Shown piece after piece: positions 21,428 through 37,800 of a stretch of 64,000 nt of DNA; the first letter of the stretch is position 1, and each line of letters starts with the position of its first letter. The notes below the pieces were generated by a model. The model saw only the letters and a program-made list of their open reading frames with translations. It searched no databases and was not told where the DNA came from. The stretch spans positions 382,476 to 446,475 of the forward strand of contig JXTC01000246.1 in the NCBI GenBank assembly GCA_002914845.1, in the 5' to 3' direction. The translations under genes and the position numbers were made by a program. The stretch comes from Trema orientale (lineage: Eukaryota; Streptophyta; Magnoliopsida; Rosales; Cannabaceae).

Positions 21428-24233
21428 GTTTTGTAGTAGAAGTGTTGGAAACCTCTTAAAAATAGTCGTTGAAAATTATTTAAAAAATTATCATTTTTCA
21501 TATTTAGTATATCAAAATATATTATTTTATATTTTGAAAATTGATTTATTTTTTAAAAAATTAATTTACTTTTCCAAAATTTGATTTATTTTATAAAAAA
21601 TTGATTTACTTCATAAAAATTAGATCAATTAAAATCATTCATTTATCAACATAAAATTATAAAATAGTCATTTATTAAATAAGTGTAAACAAAATGGCCA
21701 TTTTTTAAATTGGTCTTAAAAAAGGCCATTTCTTATAAATACTCAATTGAAAAATCCCAGATAGACTAAATTTTTTAAAAAATCCTGAATTTATATAGAA
21801 ATATATAATTTTTTAAAATTTATTTAGAAAAATAATACTTTTCAAGAATAATTTAGAAAGACCACTTTTTTTTAAATATGGTATTTTTCAAAGGTACTCA
21901 AGGTAACCGATCGGGTTATTTGGGGTAATTAATTTAGTTACTTGAGGTAAACATACTCGTTACCTAAAGTAACTAGACTGATAACCTCAAAGACCTTATC
22001 AATTTATAAAAGTGGAATTTTTCTAAATAAATATCGCATTTTTAAAAAATTTAAAATACTAAATTTTTCAATTTTTTCCAAAATTTTAGCATAAAAATTT
22101 AAACCGGCGAAGTTATGGACTTAATTTTGTCATCATTTTTCGTTCTTTTTGTGCATTTATTTATTTATTTCCATTTTGTGGTTCATTTATAGTTGCAATC
22201 GGTTAGCATATTTTTCTAATATGTCAATTAGTGCTTTTTTTTCAAGGTCTAGAAAAATGACATCCGAAGACCATTTCAAACATCTTTCTTTCATGAACCT
22301 ATTGTTTTTTTTTCTCTGGAAAATGAACTGTCGGAATTTCTGGAATGTAATTCGAGGAGAATTAGAAGGAAAAAAATGAGGTTTATGGGAGCTTAAATGC
22401 CTAAAAATCTTGAATTATAGAAAATTTTTAGTCGGTTTTGGGGGTTTTTATTTTTATTTTTTAAATGTGTATTAACTTTTCAACATTCTCTTTCTCCACT
22501 CTTTATTTATGTTGTAAGAGGTTTTTTTTTGTCAATTCACGAGTTGGAACCATAAAGATAATCCTTAAAAAGTCATTTTGAAAACGAGTTGTAAAAAAAG
22601 TAATTTTATCCAAAAACAATACTATCCAGATCATTTTCCCTTAGTTCAGTCCATATAAATTCATGGCCCTAGATTTTTTTATTTTTTTATTATTTTTGGT
22701 AGGATTTGTGTCCATTTATTATCTGGAAAAAATACGAGGGACTTTAATTTATTTGGCCTCCGTCAATTTCATTAATGCACCTTGATTTGATAATACAATT
22801 CCTGGGCAGTCTATCCCCAATCCTTGTTTTTTATTCACTCATAAGCCAACCAAAACTTTAATACAAATGTTGGGCAATGTTGTAGGAAAAACTGAAAACA
22901 AGCAAAGTGTACGTGTGTAGAGCATCAATAGTGTCACGCAAAGCATTTTAAGCGTAACTTTAGCAATAAGCATTCATTACAGTTCTTTTCCTATACTGAA
23001 AAAGAGTTATCCTTACGACATATCAATTGGATATATCAAAATTTAACAAGCACCAAGTTGCCTATCTTTTTGGTTTTTTTTTTTTTTTCTTTTTTGTCCT
23101 TTTAAGCGGGAAAAAAAATCTTATAAGAGAATAAGAAGGAAAAAAAAGAGTTATCCATATTTTATTCCTTTTGGTTTATTTCATTTTATGTTCGTCTCCC
23201 AAATTATAAAGAATGTCTCACTATGCTTTTTGAATTATTGAAAGTTTTTAATTTTGCTCCTAAATCAATACCATCGTCATATCCGTTAGCCAAAGAAGCA
23301 AAAAAAGTGACAGGTATCAATATCATAATACAAAAGTATTTTTTCGAAACTCTGATGAGTATTTAGGGCAGAAATCAGTAAAACTATAGGTGTGATTTTT
23401 GGTTTATTTGCCTAATGAACCCATTTATCACATTATTAATTTTTATTTATTTACTTCTTTTTTTTTTTGATAGTGGGGCTATTGAGACTTAAGATCTCCA
23501 TATTAAGAGCACGTGGAATTACAACCTATTTGTATCTCCAACCACATTATTGCTATTATTATTCAAGTTAGTAGAATAGTTCATGATATTCTAACATTAT
23601 CCTTTTGGTCATTGATAAGGTCTTCTAGAAATAAATAAAATTAAATAAAAAGATAAAAATAATTTCTGAGCTCACAACAGTTGAGGACTTTTGTTTGTTT
23701 ATTTGTTATTTTTCCTTGAAATTTGGGAAACCTAAAGGCTCGAATACCAATGCTTCAATGGAGGCCGATGAACATTACCCATAAAATGTCCAAAAGGGGA
23801 AAATGGAGTGTATTTGGTTTTGGTTTGTGGCCATAAATAGATTACTACCAGACAAACTAAGGCATCTGTGATCTGTCAGTATTTTTTTTTTTTTTGGAGA
23901 TTTTTATTTTTTTGGAGTTAATATCTACAAAAACGCAGATGAGGTTTTGACGATTTGTTGTAAGACAGTAGAAGACAAGTTTACGAATGTATTGATTTCT
24001 TAAGTCTACGAATAATGCATTTCTGACTTTAACCTTTCATGTTACATTTGGATTTTTTTTTTTTTTCCCTTATTGGAAGATGTGTTGATTGTGTTTTGGC
24101 TTTTGGGTTACGAAGAGTTTTTTTTTTTTAATGAAAATAAAAAGTTAGATACTATGATTAAGTATGTGATTTTTTTACTTTCTATTTTTTTTTTCGGTTG
24201 TGGTATGTGTTAGGTTAATGTCCTTAAAACATG
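21428..24233. other. AT-rich intergenic, no gene seen
   Basis: Many poly(T)/poly(A) runs and fragments of foldback repeats. GGTAAC/GTTACC-rich sequence at 21890-21990 can fold back. Short open frames here have no recognisable domain and no coding character. Confidence 0.5.
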
Positions 24234-24243
24234 TATTTGAATT

Positions 24244-24584
24244 GGGATAGTATTACTTTTATATCATGTATTTTGACACTTTGATACATTGTATTTTATT
24301 TATTATCAATATTGACCATAATATACCTGATTCTAATTTAGAGTAGTTAATTTACTAAGATGATGTAATAAACTTATTCTCGGATCAGTTTTTATACAGT
24401 TTTTTTTTTAATTTTTTAAATGACATCTTGGTAAATGACATCTTAGTATATTAACTGCCCTAAATTGGTATTAGGGTAGAAATTTATAGATTTCAAATTT
24501 AAGGGTCAATGCTGATAATAACCAAAATACAAGGTATAATTTGAATAAAGTGTCAAAATACAAGATATAAAAATGATAATATCC
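24244..24584. mobile_element. Mutator-like long-TIR MITE
   Basis: Starts GGGATAGTATTACTTTTATATC and ends with the complement GATATAAAAATGATAATATCC. Arms of about 130 bp pair through TTATTATCAATATTGACC and TAGTTAATTTACTAAGATG. Flanked by TATTTGAATT (24234-24243) and TATTTAAATT (24585-24594), a 9-10-bp duplication with one mismatch. A second copy is at 49533-49891. Confidence 0.8.
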
Positions 24585-24594
24585 TATTTAAATT

Positions 24595-25632
24595 TGCTGA
24601 ATAAATAAAATAATTTTGTTCTATTTGATTTTGTACATATATTGTATGTCTAATAAATATCAAAAAATTTATAGTTTATTAATGCAATTTATTTATTTAT
24701 TTATCCCCCAAATTATTTTACTAGATTTGTCATATGAGTGGAAGAAATATGGATTAAAAATCACCTCTTCCAATTGAATTTGTTATCTTTTTGGGAGGAG
24801 AAAAGAGGAATCAGTAGTGCCCTTACACTCCTCCTCACTCAGTTTTTACTACGGTAATTATTTGTGTTTGACGATCTTTGAGGGTACAAACGGAACAATA
24901 ATGGTCTTGTCTCCATGCCTTCTTCAGCTAGGATAATGTGCCTACTCACAGGGTCCACTCATTGGGAAACATATTTCTGAAGTGACTAATTGGGTCCATT
25001 CATTGGTGACTACTCCTATAATTGAATTTGCTATTATAAAATACTAATTTTTTAAAGTTACAAATTTGTGTTTTTTTCCCAATAAAATCAAATAAATTTG
25101 AGGGAAAAAAAAAAACTAGAGTTGCTATTCTGGCCCAGCTCCATCACTTTTCAGTTTTTTTCTTTAAAAAAAAATAAATAAATAAAAAGAGCATTTTACA
25201 ATGGATATTGCCAAGCGAGAACTACCATTCTATTTCAGAATTCTCCTCTATCTCCTCGGACTGTTTTTATTTATTTAATCATATTTGAAAAATAAAAATA
25301 ATGTCAAAAAAAAAAGAAAAAAAAATGAATAAAACGAGAAACGAAACACACAAGGGCCCAACAACAAGCAAAACTAAGCTAACTACCATTCAACCGAGGC
25401 ACTCAACCCCCGCCACATGTTCACCTTCTCATTGGCTAATCTCCTAACCCCATTCCCTAAGCAAATGGGTGAATCATCCACTACAACTCATTACAAATCC
25501 CCACAAATCTCAACCGTCAAAAAAATACAATTCCCAAAATTATCCATAATCGACGGTCTAGATTTGTCTAATAGCTGAACCCCACCGCAGAGAATAATGC
25601 TCCGAAAAACCCACCTAGGGGGACTATTCAAG
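24595..25632. other. Upstream region of the cysteine protease gene
   Basis: No gene. AT-rich until about 25330, then more balanced sequence that probably includes the promoter. TTTAAAAAGG at about 25635 may be the TATA-like element, with a CT-rich 5' leader at 25683-25715. Confidence 0.45.
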
Positions 25633-25718
25633 CTTTAAAAAGGGGCCCCAAAGATCCTCAAAGGGGACCCCAAACCAAACCCACTCTCTCTCTCTCTATT
25701 GTTTCTCTCTCTAAAAAA

Positions 25719-27657
<1,939 letters not shown>

Positions 27658-28844
27658 GGTTTATTCCAACAAGAAGACATTATAGTTCGTGAGACCCAAT
27701 TGTATGTAAATATTAAAAATGGCAGTGCCATCTGTGAATTTTCAGCTTTCTGTTTTTAATCAAAATGATAAGACTGAAGAAGGGCTTTCTGTCCAGACAG
27801 ATTGAATGTACTTTTTTATGGCAAATTCTATCACATTATTGTGAACCTAAAATGTTCTCTTTACTCCGAAGTCAGCTTTGTGGTGCAATGCAAGAAAAGA
27901 TTCTAATATTTGCACTCTAGCTATTCGACAACAATAAAGAACGCATCAAAGATTAACAAGCAAGTGAGCTTTTGATGCCCAACTTTTCAATACCACAACA
28001 GACCGCTTTCAACCGGCCTATCGAAACAAGAATCTGAGCATGGTTAAACCGAAGCTAGGCCCCAAACGAAGGCAATCTTTGCTGATTACATTGTAAATGT
28101 GATATAAATGTCAGAAGAATTCGTCTTAGCGTGAAAATTTTCCTGTAGAAAAAATTGCTGACTAATCAAGGTTTAGTTTACAAAAAAGTAGTCCTAAATA
28201 TTACTCCTTTCCAAGACGGTAGAGAACGAAAAGCGAGAGATATGAGACTAACGAGAGAATTGAGAACGTAGAGGGAGTAACACGTGACACAATCCATTAC
28301 CATATGACACGCACATTATCTATGGTATTAAGTTCTACAATATAAAATCACCAGCAACCACAATAATTAAATTGCTAAACACAACCTAATAATACTTGGT
28401 TCATATAATTGTCAAAGCGAAATTATCGACAGAGATATTAGCTGGTCTGGAACAAAACTCAGCGGCTAATTGACATCATACAATGATTATTGTATCATTA
28501 AGAACCCCTCTTAAAGGTTTAAGGGAAACTGAATTTTCATAGGAATATAAATATATTATATATAAATAGAGTTGGTTGGATAATTTATTATTACATATGG
28601 CCACATACGCTACCACATATCATCAAGCCACTGGCCTAAGAACTACTTATTCCTTTCAATAACAAATAAACAAGCAATGGGGGTGGCGCTCAATCTGAAA
28701 AGCCCCTAATATCCCCAAGTTGCATTCCAATTATCCCAATTGCCTTCTCAAATTACAAATAAAAGAATCAACTCAGATCCATACCTATCCACACGCAAAA
28801 CTACCTCAGTACTTAATGATACGCTTCGATGACAATTCGATTCA
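27658..28844. other. Convergent 3' flanks of the protease and ATPase genes
   Basis: Contains the 3' UTRs of two genes that end toward each other. No additional gene or repeat structure was recognised. Confidence 0.5.
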
Positions 28845-31800
28845 TCAATCATCTTCATCATCAGTCACCATGAAAGAANNNNNNNNNNNNNNNNNNNNNN
28901 NNNNNNNNNNNNNNNNNNNNNNNNNNNNNNNNNNNNNNNNNNNNNNNNNNNNNNNNNNNNNNNNNNNNNNNNNNNNNNNNNNNNNNNNNNNNNNNNNNNN
29001 NNNNNNNNNNNNNNNNNNNNNNNNNNNNNNNNNNNNNNNNNNNNNNNNNNNNNNNNNNNNNNNNNNNNNNNNNNNNNNNNNNNNNNNNNNNNNNNNNNNN
29101 NNNNNNNNNNNNNNNNNNNNATGCATGAAATTGAATCGTAGCATGTTCATGTAGGAATGCAAAAATTGACGGAAAAAATTAAAGTTCTTAGAAACAAACC
29201 TCAGCGCCCATAGTCGAAGGTATGAAGCGGTATTTGAGACAGCTCCAAGTACAAATTCTATGGTGTGTATGAGTTGGTGGACAAAAACTTCACTAAACTC
29301 AAACTCTTCGTGGCCATGGGAATCATTATTTGACTCTACTTGCAAGCTCTCCTCTGTGCCCTCAATTAAGGTGTAGGATTCGCCTTGGTGTCTCTGTATT
29401 GTAACAACTATTAGGAATGATACAAATAAATGAAAGACGTGTATTACAGACGAAATCAAAAGAAAAACTCCAACATACAGCTTCATGCTGTTTCTTCAAA
29501 AGAAAAGGCTTTGGAAGCAGCATCCACGGTACAGCAACAAGAGCCAACAACAGGAGTACAATCTAGAAGAACAAGCATTGAAGGTAAGGTATTGTTCCCA
29601 AATTATTTGCCTCGAATAAATATTTCATAGTTTGACACAAGTGTGCAAGACATAAAGAATACCTGTACTGTTTTCTGCCCAGGAAAGAGCTGATTTTCAC
29701 CTAAATCATCAGTAGGGCTTAGGAACATGTATATCATTATGTGGTACAAATCAGCTTGTGAACCAGTGCACCACTTCAAAATGACGAGAACAGACAGATA
29801 GCCAAAAAGACTGTTTAAAAATATCAACTGGGGAAGAAATTGGAACCTGTAAAATCGGAGCTAAAATCAGTTCAAGATAACAAAAAGTGGTATGGAAACA
29901 GAAGAAGGTAATTAATTCAAATTTCAGATGCAAGTTATATTTTTACAGCACCCATTCACATTTACAGCTTTAGCAACAAATTGGGCATTATGATAGGGTT
30001 CGAGATGTTTGAAAGTTTCTTCAACAAGCAAAACTGCAAAGTGCAGAGTTTACAGCTTACCAAATATTTATATTATTTCCAAAGTACTGGGCATTGAAAT
30101 AACTTAATATGATTCCAAGGTTCATTTGGGCCACTCCAAGGAGAATGGACATTTTCATCTTCAAAGAATTGAGAAATGGCAGCTCACTGCGGGTACCATG
30201 CCATACAGGGTCAAGCCCAAATGGATAAGTACGGCGCACTTTGATCAAACCCTCTGTAGTAGCATCTCTACAACAACAAAAAAAAAAAAAGAGGCATCCC
30301 CAAGCCCATTAGGAAAAGAAACACATACACGCAACAAAAAGGATCATACAGCTGAGATAAATAGTTAAATGCTCAAACTTCAAAAAATATACCTGCAAGA
30401 AAGATCACGGCAAGCATATGCCGAGCGGCCAAACAGTTCAAATGGGACAGAGAAGAACTCATTGTAGATCAAACCTGTGTAGATCGAGAAAACTGACATC
30501 ATCAAAATGACATAACGACCACCAAAGGTCATCTCCGTGATGTCTCCAAGCTTCTGTAAACCCAGAACTATATTTTATTAGATTCCACCAAAGAAAAAAT
30601 GATGATAAGAAATCGTATACTCAACCATCATGGATACAATAAAAATGTCATGGCCTTGCATAACAATAATTTCCTAATCTCTTTTGAACACTTATATCAT
30701 ACAGTTATAGTCAATTAATTAACTGACAGAGACAATAACAGGGCACAAATACCAGAAGCACAATAATCCTAGTGCTTGTAAACATTTGTTACTTTACAGA
30801 AAGCTTTTACATTGGATCAGTCTTAAAAGTTGGAAGTTGACAACTTGGCAATGTAGGCCACACAACCAAACACCATGAAAGCAAATTCCAGCACAGTCCT
30901 ATGACTAACTAAAAGATTGAATAATGCTGACCACAACAAGAAAACAGGGGTTTTGTTTATACACTATTCAAACCTCATAAAGCAATTTAACTCTCAAACA
31001 GGAATCACAACAAACACAAAAGCTCCAGGACTTCATTTGCATTTGGTAAAGGTTGGATATGGTTTACTCCATAACAAAAGGGTCTAGAGGAACTGTAAAA
31101 TACTGATGAGAAAATAAAGTGAGAAAGCAATTAGAAGATTGGGATTTTGGTTACTCCTATTAGTGAATCATGTATATGTGTAAGGAAAAACATGAATGTG
31201 ATGATTATTACCGTCTACAGAAATTTCAGCAACACCCTTCATGTAATAGTAAAAGTACAGATTGGCGAACGTTCTATCTAGAAAATCAAATTTCTTCAAT
31301 CAAGAGATGTTTATATACTGGTAACCAAAGTTGGGAACGAGTGCCGTGAATGTTACATGAATAATCACTATTTTCGTTTTCTTGTGGGTTCGGTATGTCC
31401 ACAGGACACAGTAACTAACTGAAGGATAGACATGATCCAGGCGTAATATATCCTGTTTGCTTCTATGCCTTAGATAAATAAGTACCAAGGCCAATCAGAA
31501 GAGCACATAATAATTTTTTTTTAACAGAAACTAAGGACTTTATATTACCTGACTAGAAAGTTTCTTTTCCCTGGCTATAAAATACAGAGTAGCGAGCAAC
31601 AAGCATATTCCATGGCCCCAATCACCAAACATGACTGCAAATAGAAATGGAAACGTAACGATAGTATATACACCAGGATTTGCTTCTTGGTACTTTGCCA
31701 CCCTGCAAAGACATTGAACAATGATGTTTTAGGAAATCTGTATATCTGTCATGATCTTTACTTGGGATATAGTGAAACTAACAGAGAAATGTTCAAGATG

Positions 31801-34800
31801 CAAGACTTAAGACTCTTATTTTAAGTATTGCAATATTTCGCAATATTTTATAAGGTGTTTTAGAAACCAAATACGGCTGAGAGCAACAAGAAAGGACTCG
31901 CTGTCTTAGCAATTTTAGCATTCTGAAAGAGAAAGCAAAACAAATAGCATGAATATAATCTTCCAGACCTACTTAAATATGCCGTTTCTACTTCTTATGC
32001 ATGCATGCTGTGAGCAGGGCAGTGACTTTTGCTCCCAAATTGTGTCAAGGTGCGACTTCTTAGCTCTTTCTCAGGTCTTTCAGATTCAAAAATGGTGATT
32101 GGTGAGAATGTGATAGCATGTCTAGCTTGTGGTATTACTTTATTTTGGATCTCATGTCTTATTTTCCGGTCATTTAGAAGGGAATACCAAGCAAGCTTTT
32201 CATCATTTAGGATCTATACCAATACATTAAAGCTACAGTTTCTTCTTGAGATTACATTGATTCTCAACGGTTTCCTCGATCAAAAAAATGCCATCCATTC
32301 ATCAAAGCTTACCATATTGTTTTAAATGAACAATGAATAAAAAGGATCAAGGGAAACCCTTTGATTTTGTCCTATATTAATTAGAACAGAAGTGCTTATT
32401 ATCTCAGTTACAAAATAAATGAACAGAAGTAAAAATGGGAGTGCAGCTTGTGCTCACCACAAGATACTGATATTGGATTGAAGCAACAAAAGTTACCCAT
32501 ATTGGCTAAGGTTTCCCAATATGTGAAAAAATTACATTCGTCTTCTAAAGAGAAATCCCAAGAGGACATGAGTTGAGGAAGTAGCCACTTGGGGCTTGGT
32601 CAAGTGGTGGGTGAAATGTGTGTGTGCATGGTCCAGGGTTCAAGTCCCCGTAAATGTATGTCATCAAAATAAAAAGGGAGTAGTCAACTACATAACTTCC
32701 ATGGATGATGACATCCCAGGTAAAAGCATATCACTGACACTTTAAAAGTATGTTAATAAACTATTCCGGCGACAGATGGTCACATATTTATTTAATTTTT
32801 TTTTGGCTAATGTGGGATTATTTATCAAATAGTTTATATGCACATTTAAAAAAAAAAAAAAAAAAAACCTCAAAGGTTTCCTCCGATGGCTATTAATTTC
32901 CTCAGTCAGTAATAAAGCAGAAGATCGTTTGAGTTCAGAGTAACACTGACCCATATGCATCAACAATCTCCTGAAAAGCAGTAGTGAACTTGTTTGTGCG
33001 AAAATATGTAGGTGGTGACTCTTTTGTATGCAAAACCTGGAAAATAGCTCCAACTTGTGAGTTGGAGTCATATGCCGCCCGCTCTAATGCATCCTGGATC
33101 TGGAATTATCAAAGTCAAACCGTAAGAATGATAACATATTTCACTTGTACTGTCACAGCTGAGAATTATGGTTTGAGCTTGTTCGCTGTGCTGAGAACAA
33201 GAATGAGACAGGGAAAAGAATATTGCCTGCTTTGTTGCAAAAATAGGACTCCACCCCTCTGCTACAAGACATTTTTTTGTTACATCAAGGCTAAGCATGT
33301 TTAGAGTGTGATAAATGGATTTCTCCTTCCTCACCTTCACAAGTTCAAAAAATTCATCGTCAAACAATTAAACATTGTTGCAATATAGCCCAAAAACCAA
33401 ACTCATTAAGTTATATATATAAAACAAAGGAATTCACACAGACCAAAAGGTTCCATCGCTCAAATTGATCTCCAATAGTCTGTAATAAATTGCCTCGATG
33501 CAGCAGTCCAGCATCTATAGTTGTCTTCAGCTCTGAGAGTCTTCCTGAAACCTGGAATTTGACAAATTGATTACAAATAGAAGAAGAGATGGCAAAAGCA
33601 CTTTGCAGGTAGAGCATGTAATATCGACGGAGGCAAACAGTGACAAAACCATCCAACCAAAACAGATCAAATAAGGAAAAAAGGAGATGTAATTGCTAGG
33701 TTATGAGTGAACTAACATTTAATACTCTTGCATCACCATAAATATTATCAAAATATTTTCCATGAAAAGAAAATATCACAAACTAGAGCAGCATACAATT
33801 ATTTACAATTCTATTGAGACAAGAAAGAAGCAGTAAATAAATTTCCTATAACCAGATATTCCTGGACCAACTGATGCAACAAGGACAACACAATTTTTTC
33901 TGGAAAAAACCTTTTCAAGAAGAACAATAAAAAACAAAAGATAGAACTTTAAAACTTTGCATCTTAAGAATGTCCGTTTTCTTTAATTTGGTTCAAGTCT
34001 CCCCAGTGAGAATCCAAAAACTACCTTGCCCACTTTTTTTAACCTGAACTTGCAACCAACTTCGTCTCCTATTCGGGATAAGAACTGTATAATGATTTCA
34101 GCACAAACCGTCAAACAAAAATGCGCGATGTTTTTATTCATAAATCTTATTGTTTTCTCATATTGACGCTTGACTCCCAAATTAATTCTTTACCTATTTC
34201 ATTCATTTGTTATCAACGTAGCAAATCATTCTCTGCAAAAGCAATGCATTAAAGAGTGCAGAAATCTTTTAAGCCATATCAATGAATCAGTCAATAGCCA
34301 TAACTAGAACAACATTTTAAACATTGTAGAAAAAGAAAACCTCAATCAAAATATCATGCTTGAATAATTATGAAGGCAGAAAATTCTAACTTCTTCAATT
34401 GACACATCTTATCTTGTGTACTAAGCATAGTTCAAAGCTGAAATTTGCAGACCAAGAATGACAGACTAGGTGACCACAATAAGGCCATTAATGAACCCTG
34501 GAGATAAATCAAACAAACACAACACACCAACAAAGAAGCAAGATGTGGTATCACCAAGGTTTCGGGGTGTGGAAGGATGACGAAATGAAGAGCATCATCT
34601 AAATCAAAGGTGCTACCTCCCAATAATATGATAAAAATAATAATAAAATCCAGACATGCATGCAGCCCCTACCTCAGTGATCGTCTGAAGTCGTCTGCCT
34701 AGGTCCTCGGTAAAAGGATAACGATTTGCACCAAAAGCTTCACATATTTTAAGAATTTTGTACTTTGCTCTTTCTCCGGAGTAGAAAACCAGAAAAACAT

Positions 34801-37800
34801 TTTTCTCAACCTGTACATTGACATTCACAGATCAGAGATAAATGAGGAATGTAATAAAGAAGCTTAAATACTTTTAGTTATGATTGACATGTCATCTGCC
34901 TCGCATATTCTGAAAAAATAATATTCCTACAGTAGAAAAAACAATGTCAGTCACCTTCTCTCCTGAAACCGGGTCAGTAACAGGATTCTCCACCACAGAC
35001 TGCTTCAGAAAAATATTACCCCTAGTAGCACGAAACAGAATCCTCTCAAATGCCATAGACTTTTCCCTAGGAACAAGGCCAGCGAGAAACCCCAACTTAA
35101 CTTGCTTTGATACATCGGTTGATATTTCCTTCAGAACAGCCAAATAGAAACAATTATTTCATTGAGAAAGATTGTTGTCAATACTAAGAAATAAAAACAA
35201 AGTTGAAGCTTGTACTTGCTCCGATAGTAGAGGAGTTTCAAGCGATTCTTCACCCGCTTGACGTGATTCATATTCTCTCTGCTGCTCCAGGGCACTGCTT
35301 TGAGCCAAGTGAAAAAACTCACCAGCCTGAAAGGCAGAAAATAATTAAGTTTGATACCATGTTATTGATTCATCTCATGATAAGGTTTTATATATATTGA
35401 AAATGCATCTATCCATTTTATTATTTAGTCAGAAAACAATAGAAACCTTTAGATGTCTACTTGAGAATGGGGAAGGTACACCACTTCATCTCTCATCTTA
35501 TTCATTCCTCAAAATTAAAGGTACCCTACTTGTAGAAGAATTAAACTAGGAATGAGCTAAAGCATGTATGCTTCAAAGAATACACAAACATTCCCATCTC
35601 ATGATACTTCATGGAATTTACAAGTCAAGAATGTACCTTCTGCACGACAAGCTTATATTCTACAAGTTCATTATAAGAACGTTGCAACTTCTCGCCATTT
35701 GCATTCATTTCAATCAGCTCTGACTCAAGTTCGCCAAGTTTAACCTAGCATGACACGTAAACAACAACTAAACAATGTGAAGAAAAAAACAAAAGGAAAG
35801 AAATAAACGTTTCCCAACTACCAGTTGCCTTAGACTCTTAGTTTACCTCTAAGTCATCCAAACTGATCTCAACTCTTGTTGTAGGTGTTTTTGGAGAGAA
35901 CCCTGCCTTAGACATCTGCTCCTTGAAGAAACGTAATTTGCGTGCCAACTCTCCACATCTTTTAATCTATATCGGAAAAGGAACAGTGAATACAATGACC
36001 AAAAAATTATTTTGAAAGATACCATTAAATAGTATATTAATACACATGATAACAAACTGTACTTTCGATAAATTTAAAGCAATTTGAAATATGTATTATC
36101 AGAAACTGGATAGGAAGTACGTATTATTGGACTCATTTTCTATATTAAAAGAGAAGGTAAACGGTAAACCTAAGAGGCTAGCTAGTGATGCCAATTTCCC
36201 TCAATTGGAAAAGCCTCAGTAGTAGGTTAGCACAGAAAAGCATACCCTAAAATGGAGATAAAACTATTTAACATGAACAAATAATAGTAGAAAAAACTTT
36301 CTGCAGACATAAGAGTGTATAACAGCAGGGGGGAGGGGGTGGGAGGCAACAGCAGGATACAAACACCATATTTGGTAAAACATGGAAAATTCATTGATAA
36401 GTTACTAGCATACTTACAATATCATAAGCTCAGCTATAAGTTACAGGAGAGGATTAAAAGATTATTAGATACACTTTTCAGACATTAAAGTACTCAAGAA
36501 GCACTATGATGATGACCTTATGCTTCTTCCAGCTTAGTCTATAACATCCACTAATTAATTTTAAATTTGTCATTTTGCATCATTCCCACACGAAAACTTT
36601 AAGACTATATGAAAACACTTATCCTAAAATGAGTAGAGTTGACCATATGAGGACTAGCAATGAATGTCAATTTACCAGTTAAATGAGATCTAAAAACAAA
36701 AGCAAATTTGAGCAGTGGGAAACACTTGAAGCATAACCAACAAATATTTTGGTCTATTGAGGATTTTACAGAATCGTTGCTTTTTTTTTTGCGAGTCGAC
36801 TTTCATTTAAAAGAAGAAGAAGAAGAAGATCCACTTAAGATAATCAGGTAATAATTAGATTATCTGTATGCAACAGTCTTCTTATAAAAAATAATGCAAT
36901 AAACTAAATTCTAAAACTAAAAATACAGAAGTAACAGAATATAGAAGCACCTGAGTAGCATACGTCCGTTGAAATGGGCTCTTCTCCGAATTGAGCTGAT
37001 GAAAATATAGCAAAAAAAAATTATAAGGGGCGAGAAACTGGAGAACCTATAAAGCAAGACATCATAACTATTCAAATTAAGAGAGAACATAGACAGGCCA
37101 GAGAGCATGTCAATTTACTGCATTACTGGTATTTCTTAATTCATGCTATCGATCTTCTCATCCTCACAACATCAACATGTGTCAAGAAAAGAATGCTTTT
37201 TTCACTTTTAAATTTTTTTTCCTTCAGCTAACGATTCTTGCTTAGAAAACAACATAAAATTCTCTACTTTTCCTTTCCTTAACAATTCCACGAAACCCAA
37301 TTTTGGGCATGTACAGAGAGATAAAGAACTGAATTTTTCCTCATTGCAAGTAAGTATTGTAGCATCCCAAATGGCAAATACCGCAAAATTCATCGCCACC
37401 GCAATCAAAACTAGTCTTAAACCAGCACAAGTGAACTATAATAGATTAATTGCCAAACTAAAAAAGCTAACTCCTTCCATACTCAAACAGTCAAAAGTCT
37501 AAACCATCACAACTAGAAGAGCAATAAGATGCCATAGGCCCTCCAATCTTAGCCTCGGAAACTAGTAACACCCAATTGCCCAAATCTCGAATTCACCAAA
37601 GATCATACTGATCCACGATCCATGCAAATGAATTCAAACCCAAACGATCCAATCAAAACAAAATTCTCAACTAAGTCAAAATTCAGCCAAAACCCTAATT
37701 TCAGAAACCACAACACCAATCAAAGGAAGAAGAAAAACCCTGATCGCGATTCAAGCGAATCCGAGCCAGACAAAAAAGCGTAATCCCTCTCAATAAGCAA

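Noticed and set aside
32029-32325. Plus-strand 98-aa frame in an ATPase intron
   Set aside because: Hydrophobic by chance; no conserved motif, and wholly intronic.
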